64,000 nt of DNA from Bacteroidota bacterium (GCA_947468275.1 CANIKO010000006.1:124001-188000); one strand, 5' to 3'; numbered from the stretch's first letter, positions 46,931-56,649 are shown. The notes: generated by a model from the letters alone, not told the origin. Numbers and translations are program-made.

Positions 46931-47578
46931 CTAGGCATTTTTAACCTGGATAGACTTAATAATGTCGGCGGCATCTTCTGCTTTATCAGTAGCCGTTTCA
47001 AGCGTGGCATACAATTCCTTCATTTTTATTAAATGAATAGGATCCTTTTCTTCTTCAAAAAGCTGGCCTATGGCCATATCGAATATATCATCAGCATGAT
47101 TTTCTATACTGTTAATGCGAACATAGGCTTCATTGATTTTTTCAACATGCTTCAAGTCTCTTAGCTGACCAACGGCAATGTGCAACTCTTCAGTGCAACG
47201 CTGAATTAATTCAGCTAATTTTACTACTTCAGGAGTTATATCTTTTGGCTCAATTTTATATATAATTATTCGGCTAGAAACACCATTAATATAATCTGCT
47301 ATGTCATCAATGACAACCGCCAATTCATGGATATCTTCGCGGTCAAAAGGAGTAATAAAACTTAAACTTAATTGGTTTAAGATATCATGGGTAACATTGT
47401 CGCCAACATGTTCCAAATTTTCAATTTCATTGCGAAGCCTTTTTCTCTCCTCAGTAGAAGTGGCCTTTACCATTTCCACTAATAATTTAGAGATTTCCAC
47501 CAAATTACTGGTAGCTTGTTCAAACATTGTAAAGAACTTTCTTTCTTTAGGAATAAAAAAACTTAATAAATTACTCAT
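46931..47578 (-). CDS. DUF47 (PhoU-like) partner of Pit
   Basis: 215 residues, an all-helical PhoU-like fold. Family marks: F-F-I-P-K-E-R-K-F-F at the N-terminus, E-N-L-E-H-V-G-D near residue 50, F-D-R-E-D-I-H-E-L, D-D-I-A-D-Y-I and E-N-H-A-D-D-I near 160. DUF47 proteins sit next to Pit genes and are thought to control Pit activity. It is the first gene of the pair, with Pho-box-like repeats 40 bases upstream. Confidence 0.93.
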   Translation of the reverse strand: MSNLLSFFIPKERKFFTMFEQATSNLVEISKLLVEMVKATSTEERKRLRNEIENLEHVGDNVTHDILNQLSLSFITPFDREDIHELAVVIDDIADYINGVSSRIIIYKIEPKDITPEVVKLAELIQRCTEELHIAVGQLRDLKHVEKINEAYVRINSIENHADDIFDMAIGQLFEEEKDPIHLIKMKELYATLETATDKAEDAADIIKSIQVKNA

Positions 47579-47602
47579 ATTTTGCGTTATATAAATTTGT
47601 TA

Positions 47603-47649
47603 CAAAGATGTAATGGAATTGTCGCTTCAATGTTAAGGAATTGTTAAAT
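47603..47649 (-). promoter_or_regulatory. Pho-box-like repeats and -7 element before DUF47-pit
   Basis: Three tandem 11-bp units at 47617-47649; in the direction of the gene the cores read TTAACAATTCC, TTAACATTGAA and GCGACAATTCC. Six bases further lies CATCTTTG (47610-47603), one mismatch from TAnnTTTG. An activator box directly before a -7 element with no -33 is how PhoB promoters are built. Confidence 0.6.
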
Positions 47650-47663
47650 CATAATACCAAAAA

Positions 47664-49370
47664 ATGTTAGAATATAAATGGAAAGAAGCTGAATTGCCGT
47701 CAAATGATCAAATTGAGGCTTTGAAAAACTCTATTAATGTTAATAGAATTGTTGCTACATTGCTTTGTCAACGTGGATTTAGTGATTTTGAAAGTGCTAA
47801 GCAATTTTTTCGACCTTCTATTGAACAGCTTAACAATCCTTTTTTATTTAAGGATATGAAAAAAGCCGTGGAACGAATTAACATAGCTATTGAAAAAAAT
47901 CAAAAAATAATGGTTTATGGCGATTATGACGTAGACGGAACAACTTCGGTCGCTATAGTTTTTTCTTTTTTGAGTAAATTCACAAAGTATATTGAATATT
48001 ATATTCCTGACCGATATAAGGAAGGTTATGGTGTTTCAAAAGCAGGAATTGATTATGCTTCGCAAAATGATTTTTCATTAATCATTTCATTAGACTGTGG
48101 CATTCGCTCTGAGAAACTAGTCGAGTATTCTAACTCAAAAGGTATTGATTTTATTGTCTGCGACCATCACTTACCAGGCGAAACACTTCCTCCAGCTTTG
48201 GCTATTTTAGATGCAAAAGTTCCTGGCGAAAGTTATCCTTTCAAAGAATTGTCGGGATGTGGAGTTGGATTTAAATTAATTCACGCCCTTTGTATTTCTA
48301 AAAATTTGCCAGAAGATGAATATCTTCAATATTTGGATTTGGTGGCTGTGAGTACCTGTTGCGATATAGTTCCAATAGTAGATGAAAACAGAGTTATAGT
48401 TAAATATGGTTTAGAAAAATTAAACCAAAATCCATCCTTGGGATTAAAGGTTTTAAAAGAAAGTTGTATTAATAAAAAAGAACTCACCACATCCGATGTG
48501 GTTTTTTATATAGGTCCTCGAATAAATGCTGTTGGCAGATTATATGATGCCAAAACAGCTGTAAAATTATTAATTGTGCAAAATGAAGAAGAGGCTATTG
48601 ATTATACTGAAATTTTAAATTCCACCAATACCGAACGAAAAGGAATTGATGAAACCATTACAGCACAAGCTTTGGAGATGATAAGCAATGATGCACTCCA
48701 TACAAGTAAATTTACCAATGTTTTGTTTAACCCTGATTGGCATAAAGGCGTCATAGGAATAGTGGCGTCACGTATCATTGAAAACCATTACCGACCAACA
48801 ATTGTTCTTGGCTTTTCTGATGGAAAAATTTCTGGATCAGCCCGCTCTATCAAAGGATTTGATATACATGAAGCATTAATAGAGTGCAGCCATTTATTAT
48901 TGCAATTTGGTGGACATACCCATGCCGCAGGATTGAGTTTACTGCCCGAAAATTTGCCTTTATTTATTGATAAATTTGATGAAATAGCTAGTCGCAGATT
49001 ATCGCGCGATATGTTGCAGCCGGTTATTGATTTCGATTTAAAAATTACTGAGGATGAAATTACGCCTTCATTTATAAAATTATTAAAACAATTTGAGCCA
49101 TTTGGTCCAGGAAATATGACCCCCATTTTTTATACTTCGTCATTAAAAGATACAGGGTATGCAAGGCAAATGGGCGGTGGCAATATTCATTTGAGTCTGA
49201 ATTTTCAAAACCCAAATTTTGATACACCTATAAAAGGGGTAGCATTCAAACAAGGTGAAAAATATGAAAGGCTAAAAAACAATAAACCGTTCGAGGCTAT
49301 TTTTTCTATTCAGGAGGAGGAATTTAATGGGCGAACCAATGTTCAATTTAATATCAGGGATTTAAGATAA
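47664..49370 (+). CDS. recJ: Single-stranded-DNA-specific exonuclease RecJ
   Basis: 568 residues. DHH phosphoesterase motifs: V-Y-G-D87-Y-D89-V-D91-G, S-L-D144-C-G, C-D167-H-H169, and later D-x-x-x near residue 220. The DHHA1 domain has G-G-H-T-H-A-A-G-L near 415, and a C-terminal OB-like part follows. It degrades single-stranded DNA 5' to 3' in recombination and mismatch repair. It diverges from the DUF47 gene, so its promoter shares the spacer with the Pho-box-like repeats. It is a single gene. Confidence 0.96.
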   Translation: MLEYKWKEAELPSNDQIEALKNSINVNRIVATLLCQRGFSDFESAKQFFRPSIEQLNNPFLFKDMKKAVERINIAIEKNQKIMVYGDYDVDGTTSVAIVFSFLSKFTKYIEYYIPDRYKEGYGVSKAGIDYASQNDFSLIISLDCGIRSEKLVEYSNSKGIDFIVCDHHLPGETLPPALAILDAKVPGESYPFKELSGCGVGFKLIHALCISKNLPEDEYLQYLDLVAVSTCCDIVPIVDENRVIVKYGLEKLNQNPSLGLKVLKESCINKKELTTSDVVFYIGPRINAVGRLYDAKTAVKLLIVQNEEEAIDYTEILNSTNTERKGIDETITAQALEMISNDALHTSKFTNVLFNPDWHKGVIGIVASRIIENHYRPTIVLGFSDGKISGSARSIKGFDIHEALIECSHLLLQFGGHTHAAGLSLLPENLPLFIDKFDEIASRRLSRDMLQPVIDFDLKITEDEITPSFIKLLKQFEPFGPGNMTPIFYTSSLKDTGYARQMGGGNIHLSLNFQNPNFDTPIKGVAFKQGEKYERLKNNKPFEAIFSIQEEEFNGRTNVQFNIRDLR

Positions 49371-49411
49371 AAACCAAAATATTATGGGTGTTGATTCTAT
49401 TTGTTAATAAT

Positions 49412-49627
49412 TTAACATTCGCTTAATATACAATTCACCTAACACAATCTTAACTTTTTGATTTCAAAAAATAACAAGCAATTGTTTTAGCCATTGGCCT
49501 TGACTTAGTTTTTTAACAATTTCTTAGTTTGGTTGATTTTAAAAATTGATGAATGTTAATTTTGATTTATCACTAAACAGATTTAATGTTACCTTAACAT
49601 TGGCAAGTTAAATCAATAGTTATTTTG
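49412..49627 (+). promoter_or_regulatory. pstS promoter region with several Pho-box-like repeats
   Basis: Best pair: TTAATGTTACC-TTAACATTGGC at 49583-49604, two 11-bp units ending 15 bases before TTATTTTG (49620-49627), one mismatch from TAnnTTTG and with TTG at 49600-49602. Further pairs in the same 11-bp register lie at 49412-49433 (TTAACATTCGC-TTAATATACAA) and 49513-49534. AATGTTA-CCT-TAACATT at 49585-49601 is also a perfect palindrome. Nothing else is visible in the 278-base spacer. Confidence 0.6.
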
Positions 49628-49648
49628 CATTGTATTTAAAAAACGAAT

Positions 49649-50617
49649 ATGAAACTAATTAAAATAACAACATTATCAATTGGGCTTGCTTTAATGTTAA
49701 GTAATTGCGGAGGTTCAAAAGAACCAAAATCAACAGAAAAACTTTCCGGAGAAATTAAAATTGACGGATCAAGTACAGTTTATCCAATCTCAGAAGCAGT
49801 TGCTGAAGATTTCAAAGCATCTTATCCTGATATTAAAGTTACAGTAGGTTTATCAGGTACAGGCGGAGGGTTTAAGAAATTTGGTCGTGGCGAAATTGAT
49901 ATCAATGACGCTTCTCGTTCTATAAAATCATCTGAAGACAGCATTTGTATTGCTAATAAAATTTCTCATATAGAAATAAAAGTAGCTTTTGATGGATTAG
50001 CGGTAGTTGTAAATCCTCAAAATACCTGGGTTAAAGATATTACGGTAGCTGAACTTAAAAAAATGTGGGAACCTGAGGCTCAAGGTAAAATAAAATATTG
50101 GAACCAAATCCGCGCAGAATGGCCAAAAGAAGAAATTCACTTATTTGGGGCTGGTGTTGAATCAGGAACCTATGATTATTTCACTGAAGCAGTTGTAGGA
50201 AAAAGTCATTCAAGCCGCGGTGATTATACCGCTAGTGAAGATGATAACGTTTTAGTACAAGGAATATCTACTGATAAATTAGCTTTAGGATTTTTTGGAT
50301 TGGCTTATTTCTCAGAAAATAAAGACAAATTAAAATTAGTAGGTATAGATGATCAAAAGGATGAAAATGGCAAAGGTGCTATTTTACCATCTATTGAAAC
50401 TGTGAAAAACAAAACATACGCTCCATTGGGACGTCCTTTGTTTATTTATGTAAATAGTGCTGCTGCAGGTCGCAAGGAAGTTCAAACTTTTGTTGATTTT
50501 TATTTAACAAATGGCGGAAAACTTTCTGAAGAAGTTGGCTACATTCCTATGACAAACGAGGAATATAAATCTGAAAAAGCTAAATTTGATACCTTTATCA
50601 AAACCCTAGCAAAATAA
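49649..50617 (+). CDS. pstS: Phosphate-binding lipoprotein PstS
   Basis: 322 residues with a lipobox ending at Cys20 (L-S-N-C-G-G). The phosphate pocket motifs are present: [24 protein letters not shown] and the G-V-E-S-G-T-Y loop. It captures phosphate in the periplasm for PstCAB. It is the first gene of pstSCAB-phoU, separated from pstC by a hairpin that should lower expression of the membrane genes relative to pstS. Confidence 0.96.
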   Translation: MKLIKITTLSIGLALMLSNCGGSKEPKSTEKLSGEIKIDGSSTVYPISEAVAEDFKASYPDIKVTVGLSGTGGGFKKFGRGEIDINDASRSIKSSEDSICIANKISHIEIKVAFDGLAVVVNPQNTWVKDITVAELKKMWEPEAQGKIKYWNQIRAEWPKEEIHLFGAGVESGTYDYFTEAVVGKSHSSRGDYTASEDDNVLVQGISTDKLALGFFGLAYFSENKDKLKLVGIDDQKDENGKGAILPSIETVKNKTYAPLGRPLFIYVNSAAAGRKEVQTFVDFYLTNGGKLSEEVGYIPMTNEEYKSEKAKFDTFIKTLAK

Positions 50618-50655
50618 TTGTAGTGTTATCAGTTAATTATAAAATTTAAATATTT

Positions 50656-50676
50656 GGCTCCATTTTTAATGGAGCC
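50656..50676 (+). terminator. Intercistronic hairpin between pstS and pstC
   Basis: GGCTCCAT pairs perfectly with ATGGAGCC around TTTTA and is followed by TTTTGTTTT. It has the form of an intrinsic terminator, 39 bases after the pstS stop and 21 before the pstC ATG. Confidence 0.85.
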
Positions 50677-50697
50677 TTTTGTTTTGAAATATCCAGT

Positions 50698-51576
50698 ATG
50701 CCACGAACAAAAGAAAGGTTAATTGAAGTTGGTTTAGCCGCTGCAGCACTGGTTACAATACTAACTACAGTAGGAATTATTTGGGTTTTATTTTCTCAAA
50801 CATTTGAGTTTTTTTCCAATGTATCTATCATTAGTTTTTTAACGGATACTCAATGGACACCACTTTTTGCCGATAAGCACTTTGGTATTTTACCGTTAGT
50901 AGCGGGAACTTTTCTTACAACCCTAATTGCGATTTTAGTTGCTTTGCCCATTGGTTTAACAATTGCAATTTATTTAAATGAATATGCACCAAAAAGTTTC
51001 AGAAAAATAGTTAAACCATTATTAGAAATACTTGCTGCTGTTCCAACTGTAGTTTATGGATTTTTTGCTTTGGCAGTTATCACCCCTTTTCTACAAAATT
51101 TAATTCCCGGTATGGCAGGTTTTAATGCTTTATCTGCCGGTATTGTTATGGGTATAATGATAATTCCATTAATCACTTCAATGAGCGAGGATGCTTTGTT
51201 TGCAGTTCCCATGTCACTAAGGGAAGCCTCCTACGGAATGGGTTCAACTCGATTACAAACCGCTTTTAAGGTAATGGTTCCTGCAGCTTCATCAGGAATT
51301 ATTGTTTCCGTTATTCTTGGTATTTCACGAGCAGTTGGAGAAACTATGATAGTTGCCATTGCAGCCGGACAACAACCGCGTTTAACTCTAAATCCATTAG
51401 TCCCGATAGAAACAATAACTACCTACATTGTTCAGGTTAGTACTGGAGATGTAGCGCATGGTTCACTAGAATATCGAACCATATTTGCCGCTGGTATGGC
51501 ACTATTTGTATTTACATTTATATTAAACAATATAAGTTATTGGGTTAAAAAGAAATTCCAGGAGAAATATGAATAG
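50698..51576 (+). CDS. pstC: Phosphate ABC transporter permease PstC
   Basis: 292 residues with six membrane helices. The EAA loop is S-L-R-E-A-S-Y-G-M-G-S-T-R, and the E-x-x-A-A-V-P-T-V-V-Y-G-F segment is typical of PstC. It forms the inner-membrane channel with PstA. The stop overlaps the pstA start by 8 bases. The ATG is preceded by ATATCCAGT with no clear ribosome site. Confidence 0.95.
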   Translation: MPRTKERLIEVGLAAAALVTILTTVGIIWVLFSQTFEFFSNVSIISFLTDTQWTPLFADKHFGILPLVAGTFLTTLIAILVALPIGLTIAIYLNEYAPKSFRKIVKPLLEILAAVPTVVYGFFALAVITPFLQNLIPGMAGFNALSAGIVMGIMIIPLITSMSEDALFAVPMSLREASYGMGSTRLQTAFKVMVPAASSGIIVSVILGISRAVGETMIVAIAAGQQPRLTLNPLVPIETITTYIVQVSTGDVAHGSLEYRTIFAAGMALFVFTFILNNISYWVKKKFQEKYE

Positions 51577-52426
51577 CGCAGTAAAAAACAGAATAAAAGA
51601 CAATGCCTTTAAATATTTTGGCATAGCCTGCACATCTTTTGGTTTGCTTATGTTGGCTATTTTTATTGGCAATATATTGATAGAAGGAGTTGCCAGAATT
51701 GATTGGGATTTTATTACCAATTTTCCCTCCAGAAATCCTGAAAAGGCAGGAATATTGCCTGCATTGGTTGGCACCTTGTGGATTATGGGTTTGACGGCTA
51801 TTATAGCCATACCTCTGGGAGTTTCAGCGGGTGTATATCTTGAAGAATATGGTAAAAAAAGTCGTTTGGCCAATATTCTTGAAATAAACATTAGTAATCT
51901 AGCGGGAGTTCCTTCCATCATTTATGGTTTATTAGGTTTAGAAATATTTGGTAGAATTTTGGGCATGGGAGGAAGTTTATTAGCAGGAGCCTCCACTTTG
52001 TCTCTTCTAATATTGCCAATTATTATAGTTTCAACTCGTGAGGCACTTAAGGCCGTTCCAAAATCAATTAAGGAGGCATCTTTTGCTATGGGGGCTTCAA
52101 AATGGCAAACTATTTGGTATCAATTATTACCGGCCTCATTTGGAGGTGTAATTACTGGAATTATCTTAGCATTATCCCGAGCTATAGGTGAAACAGCTCC
52201 TTTAATAGTCATTGGAGCCTTGGCTTATGTTCCTTTTGTACCTGCCAGTCCAACCGATGAGTTTTCGGTGTTACCAATTCAAATTTTTAATTGGATATCA
52301 AGGCCGCAAAAAGGTTTTGCCATAAATGCGGCATCCGCTATTATCATATTGTTATTGGTTACTTTTGTTTTAAATGGAGTAGCCATGTATTTGAGAAACC
52401 GATGGCAGAAAAAAGTAAAATGGTAA
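51569..52426 (+). CDS. pstA: Phosphate ABC transporter permease PstA
   Basis: 285 residues with six membrane helices. Motifs: [15 protein letters not shown], then [14 protein letters not shown] as the EAA loop and A-I-G-E-T-A-P-L. The partner of PstC. Overlap with pstC by 8 bases points to coupled translation; pstB follows after 25 bases. Confidence 0.95.
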   Translation: MNSAVKNRIKDNAFKYFGIACTSFGLLMLAIFIGNILIEGVARIDWDFITNFPSRNPEKAGILPALVGTLWIMGLTAIIAIPLGVSAGVYLEEYGKKSRLANILEINISNLAGVPSIIYGLLGLEIFGRILGMGGSLLAGASTLSLLILPIIIVSTREALKAVPKSIKEASFAMGASKWQTIWYQLLPASFGGVITGIILALSRAIGETAPLIVIGALAYVPFVPASPTDEFSVLPIQIFNWISRPQKGFAINAASAIIILLLVTFVLNGVAMYLRNRWQKKVKW

Positions 52427-52451
52427 TTTTTTAATAAAAGAAATAATACGA

Positions 52452-53204
52452 ATGAATAAGTTAGAAGCACAAAATGTTAATGTTTATTACGGAGCAAATA
52501 AGGTAATTAACGACATTTCTATTTCCATAAAACCCAACTCAGTTACGGCATTTATAGGGCCTTCAGGTTGCGGCAAATCTACATTCCTTCGATTATTTAA
52601 TCGCATGAATGATTACATTGATATTTTTAAGATGGAGGGTAAAGTGGAAATTGATGGTAAAAATATTTATGATAAAAATATTAGAGTTGAGGAACTAAGA
52701 AAGCAAATTGGAATGGTCTTTCAAAAACCAAATCCTTTCCCAAAATCCATTTATGAAAACATTGTTTATGGGTTAAGAATTCAAGGGATTAAGGATAAAA
52801 ATATTCTAGATGAGACAGTAGAAAAATCATTGAAACAAGCCGCACTTTGGGAGGAAGTAAAAGATAAATTAAAGAACTCCGCATTGGCATTATCCGGAGG
52901 TCAGCAACAACGATTATGTATTGCCAGAACATTGGCGGTAGAACCAACTGTTATTCTTATGGATGAACCCGCATCAGCACTTGACCCTATTTCATCGGCC
53001 AAAGTGGAAGAGCTAATCTATGAGTTAAAAAATAATTATACCATTGTAATTGTAACTCACAATATGCAACAAGCCGCCAGAGTGAGCGATACAACTGCCT
53101 TTTTTTACATGGGCGAATTAATTGAGCATGACGCTACAAAACTTATTTTCACAAACCCCAAAAACGAACGTACCCAAAATTACGTTACCGGACGATTTGG
53201 GTAA
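52452..53204 (+). CDS. pstB: Phosphate ABC transporter ATPase PstB
   Basis: 250 residues, normal PstB length. Walker A is G-P-S-G-C-G-K-S-T, the Q-loop [10 protein letters not shown] is PstB-specific, the signature is L-S-G-G-Q-Q-Q-R, Walker B is V-I-L-M-D-E-P, and the switch histidine is V-T-H-N-M. It powers phosphate uptake by the PstCA channel and with PhoU takes part in signalling to PhoR. Confidence 0.97.
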   Translation: MNKLEAQNVNVYYGANKVINDISISIKPNSVTAFIGPSGCGKSTFLRLFNRMNDYIDIFKMEGKVEIDGKNIYDKNIRVEELRKQIGMVFQKPNPFPKSIYENIVYGLRIQGIKDKNILDETVEKSLKQAALWEEVKDKLKNSALALSGGQQQRLCIARTLAVEPTVILMDEPASALDPISSAKVEELIYELKNNYTIVIVTHNMQQAARVSDTTAFFYMGELIEHDATKLIFTNPKNERTQNYVTGRFG

Positions 53205-53243
53205 TTGAATTAAAAAATATCAATTTTAAATTAACAAATTAAA

Positions 53244-53921
53244 ATGTCACATTTAGATATAGAATTAAAGCAACTAAAAGCGGATACCATAAAAATGTGG
53301 ACGCTTGTAAATTTACAATTAGTTAAGGCAAAAGAATCTTTATTAAACCTTGACAAAGATTTAGCTCGCCAAGTAATATTGAGTGAAAAAAGGGTGAATG
53401 CCAGCGAATTAAAACTTGATTTGGATTGCGAAAATATTTTTGCTCTCTTTAACCCCGTTGCAGTTGATTTGCGATTTGTATTAGCAGTTTTAAAAATAAA
53501 TAGTAACCTTGAGCGCACTGGCGATATTGCAGAAAGTATTGCCAAATTCGCAATAAACGTTAACAATAATTTCGATTTAAAACTTCTAGAAATTACTCGA
53601 ATTGTAGAAATGTTTGAAGCCGCCATCAAAATGATGGACGAGGTAATGGAGGCATTTGATAAAGAAAACACTTTAATCGCCAGAAAAATATTTCAACAAG
53701 ATGAATTATTGGACGAAATAAATAATAAAGCCAATACTATAGTAGCCGACTATATCCGCAATCACACTGAAAATATTGAGCCTGCACTTTACCTATTATC
53801 CGTTATTCGTAAACTTGAACGGGTTGGTGACCAATCCAAAAACATGGCTGAAGAAATAATTTTTTACATTGAAGCTAAAGTTTTAAAGCATCGCTCGGAT
53901 AGTATCAAAAATAAAAAATAG
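53244..53921 (+). CDS. phoU: Phosphate signalling protein PhoU
   Basis: 225 residues, two three-helix repeats. Metal-binding motif E-R-x-G-D-x-A (N-L-E-R-T-G-D-I-A-E near 93 and L-E-R-V-G-D-Q-S-K-N near 197) appears once per repeat, as in PhoU. It keeps the PhoR kinase quiet when phosphate is plentiful and restrains PstB. It ends the pst operon, 39 bases after pstB. The phoB-phoR pair that often follows is missing here; the kinase gene at 44.1-45.2 kb is the only candidate in the window. Confidence 0.95.
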   Translation: MSHLDIELKQLKADTIKMWTLVNLQLVKAKESLLNLDKDLARQVILSEKRVNASELKLDLDCENIFALFNPVAVDLRFVLAVLKINSNLERTGDIAESIAKFAINVNNNFDLKLLEITRIVEMFEAAIKMMDEVMEAFDKENTLIARKIFQQDELLDEINNKANTIVADYIRNHTENIEPALYLLSVIRKLERVGDQSKNMAEEIIFYIEAKVLKHRSDSIKNKK

Positions 53922-54009
53922 CCGTAAATCGGTTTTTTTAATATTGAAATAAATTTTCCTACAACTTATGATTCTTGACTTTTAATTTATTTGTCCTTTC
54001 TTTGGACTA

Positions 54010-55446
54010 ATGAAAAAGAGCGCATCATTTATTTTAATTTCATTATTTCTACTTGTTAATCCTGCAATTGCGCAAGATTATACCTCCAAACAATTTGGTT
54101 TACAAATCACCAAAACCAATATCGTTTATGGCACAGCTACAAATTATTTAGGAGCAACAGATACTCTGAAATTAGATATTTATAAACCATCAGGAAATAC
54201 AAATACCCAACGACCCATATTAATTTTAAACCACGGCGGGGCCTGGGTTGGTGGAGATAAAAGCGAGTCAAATATTGTTCTAATCGCGCAGGAATTTGCT
54301 AAGCGTGGTTATGTGGTAGCGTCCGTTAATTATCGTTTAGGAACACACAAAGCCAATTGGGCTATGACGCCGTTTCAAAAAGCAGTGAATGAAGGATTTC
54401 ACGCCGTTTATATTTCCGATTCGGCTGAGATATACCGGGCTATTTACAGAGCCATTCAAGATTTAAAAGGGGCCATTCGGTTTATTAAAGCCAGACATTC
54501 ATTGGATTCCACTTGCAGCGAAGCCGTTTTTATTGGAGGCGAAAGTGCCGGAGGTTTCAATTCTATGGGCGTTGCATTTTTAGATTTGAACTCAGAAAAA
54601 CCTGCAGCATGCACTGCTATTGCAGATGTGCCGATGCCACAAGCCAATTTATTAGATAATTATCCGGGAGGAACATTAACAACAACGCAACTTAAACGAC
54701 CTGATTTAGGAAATATTGATGGGTCTTTAAATATGAATGGCTACAATTCAAAGGTAAAAGGAGTAGTTAATTTATTCGGTGGGTTATTATCAGAGGGCAT
54801 TAGTAATAATTGGGTTTCTGGCAATGATTCAATGGCAGTGTATATGACTCACCAAAGCTGTGATGGCATAGTTCCTTGCAATGCAGCAGTTTGTCTTTCA
54901 CCCATGTCTATAAATTGCAATTTGGGATATACACCTTTTCATACCAAGTGGCCAATTTGTTATGGAAGCTGTGCCTTGCAAAGCAAGTTTAGCGTTGGAA
55001 CTTCAAAAATAAAGAAACTGAAAACAGAAATATTTAACTGTGATCCCATTGTTTTTCCATTAAATGACTGTGTTCGTTTTGCTAACAATGGCAGTTATCA
55101 TTATTTGGTCAATACTTCGGTAAGGTGCGATTCTATTGCAAAGTTTATTGCGTCAATCGCTGTGGGAGCCATTAAAAAATGTGCAACGGCAGGCATTAAA
55201 ACCTTTGATAAAAACAGAAGAATTACTACTTCTCCAAATCCATCGAATGGTGTTTTTTCTATAAATGGGTTTGCTGAAAACCATAAACCAACAATAGAAA
55301 TAACCGATGTTTTGGGAAGGGAATTGGATTTTGAATGGTTGGATGAAAATCAGATAAGGTTGACTGAAATTGAGCCGGGTTTTATATTTGTAAAAATAAA
55401 AACCGAGGAGGGTATTTTTGTAAAAAAAGTTTTTGTAAGGCTTTAA
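54010..55446 (+). CDS. T9SS-exported alpha/beta-hydrolase (esterase type)
   Basis: 478 residues. Signal peptide ends A-I-A-Q (residue 22). The catalytic domain has the oxyanion motif N-H-G-G-A-W near residue 76 and the nucleophile elbow G-G-E-S-A-G-G near 178, as in carboxylesterases of the hormone-sensitive-lipase and feruloyl-esterase-like groups. The His is probably in G-S-Y-H-Y-L near 375. Eight or more cysteines between 285 and 355 suggest disulfides. Residues about 405-478 form a type A sorting domain (S-P-N-P-S-N-G-V-F, I-T-D-V-L-G-R). It should act outside the cell on an ester, perhaps of polysaccharide; substrate unknown. Confidence 0.9.
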   Translation: MKKSASFILISLFLLVNPAIAQDYTSKQFGLQITKTNIVYGTATNYLGATDTLKLDIYKPSGNTNTQRPILILNHGGAWVGGDKSESNIVLIAQEFAKRGYVVASVNYRLGTHKANWAMTPFQKAVNEGFHAVYISDSAEIYRAIYRAIQDLKGAIRFIKARHSLDSTCSEAVFIGGESAGGFNSMGVAFLDLNSEKPAACTAIADVPMPQANLLDNYPGGTLTTTQLKRPDLGNIDGSLNMNGYNSKVKGVVNLFGGLLSEGISNNWVSGNDSMAVYMTHQSCDGIVPCNAAVCLSPMSINCNLGYTPFHTKWPICYGSCALQSKFSVGTSKIKKLKTEIFNCDPIVFPLNDCVRFANNGSYHYLVNTSVRCDSIAKFIASIAVGAIKKCATAGIKTFDKNRRITTSPNPSNGVFSINGFAENHKPTIEITDVLGRELDFEWLDENQIRLTEIEPGFIFVKIKTEEGIFVKKVFVRL

Positions 55447-55547
55447 AAATTTGCCACTAAGGCATGAAGGCTCAAATTTAGACTAAGCATAGCTTACCCT
55501 TAATAATCAAAAATTAATTTACAGACTCCGATAGGGAGCTTCCGTCT

Positions 55548-55675
55548 GGGTGCGGTTGGGATCCAACAAAAGAGCGAACTGGAAAATTTTCCTAAAATCA
55601 TTTTCCATAAATAGAGATTCTTGAAAATTTTGAAGTTGGTTTTGTTGGTGCCCTTTTTTGCTTCTTTTTTGGGCA
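55548..55675 (+). repeat. Dispersed 130-bp palindromic repeat, copy B
   Basis: Same orientation and same ends as copy A at 17718-17848. The inner pairing GAAAATTTTC / GAAAATTTT is stronger here. The final stem TGCCC / GGGCA is complete, where copy A has TGCC / GGCA. It lies between convergent genes, 100 bases after the esterase stop. The remaining spacer on either side shows no gene. Confidence 0.75.
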
Positions 55676-55722
55676 ATCAAAAAAGATGAGATAAAGATAT
55701 AAAACCTAAGTTATTTAAGGGA

Positions 55723-56223
55723 CTATACTAAGTTTTTACCTAAAATTATCTTCTCCCAATACCCAACATCAATCCATTTTTCAAATTTGTAACCCACTTC
55801 TTTAAACTGAGCAATTTTTTCAAATCCAAATTTTTCATGTAAGGCAACACTGCCTTCGTTTGGCAATGAAATACCTCCAATAACAGCATGGATGTTTGTT
55901 TGGTTTAACTCTTTTATTAAAAAATCATACAAATTCGAACCAATTCCTTTGCCAGAGAAACCATTTTTTAAATACACCGAACTTTCAACAGAAAACCGGT
56001 AGGAGCATCTCGATTTCCACTCGCTAGCATAAGCATAACCTAAAATTTCTCCCTCTTGTTCATATACCAACCAGACATATTTTTCTGAAACCATATTAAT
56101 CCGAATAGCCATGTCATCAGCCAATACGTTATCTTCCTCAAAGGTTACAATCGTATTCAGAACATAGTAATTGTATATATCACATATGGCTTGAGCATCT
56201 TCAGGTTTGGCATTTCGTATCAT
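55723..56223 (-). CDS. arsN1: GNAT acetyltransferase, ArsN1/PAT-like (arsinothricin N-acetyltransferase candidate)
   Basis: 166 residues from the ATG at 56223; a start at 56247 would overlap arsC. The fold is that of phosphinothricin acetyltransferase: I-Y-N-Y-Y-V-L-N-T-I-V-T-F-E near the N-terminus, G-Y-A-Y-A-S-E-W-K-S-R-x-x-Y-R-F-S-V-E in the middle, and the acetyl-CoA loop G-F-S-G-K-G-I-G. PAT-like enzymes inside ars operons (ArsN1) acetylate arsinothricin, an arsenic analogue of phosphinothricin, and so detoxify it. Position as the last gene of a full ars operon, 4 bases after arsC, makes that more likely than a herbicide or amino-acid substrate. The exact substrate is inferred. Confidence 0.82.
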   Translation of the reverse strand: MIRNAKPEDAQAICDIYNYYVLNTIVTFEEDNVLADDMAIRINMVSEKYVWLVYEQEGEILGYAYASEWKSRCSYRFSVESSVYLKNGFSGKGIGSNLYDFLIKELNQTNIHAVIGGISLPNEGSVALHEKFGFEKIAQFKEVGYKFEKWIDVGYWEKIILGKNLV

Positions 56224-56227
56224 ATAG

Positions 56228-56641
56228 TTATAGATTTTCGGTGACAAATATCCTACAATATTCCTTTATTATGTCTCTGACTTTTCTAAATTCATTCCTG
56301 ATGTCTTCCTCGCTTCCCTTGGATTTAGCCGGGTCCGGAAAGTTGTGATGAAATTTTTTAGATTTAGATGGAAAAACAGGACAGGCCTCATTGGCATGAT
56401 CGCAAACGGTGATTACAAAATCAAAATCTATGTTACGGTATTCATCCAAATTATTGGAGGTATGATGTGAAATATCAATTCCATCTTCTTTCATGGTGGC
56501 AATGGATTTAGGGTTTACACCGTGGGTTTCAATTCCGGCACTGTAAATCTCTGCTTTGTCTTTTGAAAAAATCCGTAAATATCCTTCTGCTATTTGGCTG
56601 CGGCAACTGTTTCCAGTACATAAAACCAGAATCTTATTCAT
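56228..56641 (-). CDS. arsC: Arsenate reductase ArsC, low-molecular-weight phosphatase type
   Basis: 137 residues. The P-loop is C8-T-G-N-S-C-R14-S, and the redox relay uses C80 and C87 (V-C-D-H-A-N-E-A-C-P), the same spacing as Cys82 and Cys89 of S. aureus ArsC. D-P-A near residue 104 is the general acid. It reduces arsenate to arsenite with thioredoxin as electron donor. It lies 8 bases after the acr3 gene and 4 bases before the acetyltransferase. Confidence 0.95.
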   Translation of the reverse strand: MNKILVLCTGNSCRSQIAEGYLRIFSKDKAEIYSAGIETHGVNPKSIATMKEDGIDISHHTSNNLDEYRNIDFDFVITVCDHANEACPVFPSKSKKFHHNFPDPAKSKGSEEDIRNEFRKVRDIIKEYCRIFVTENL

Positions 56642-56649
56642 TAGTAATT

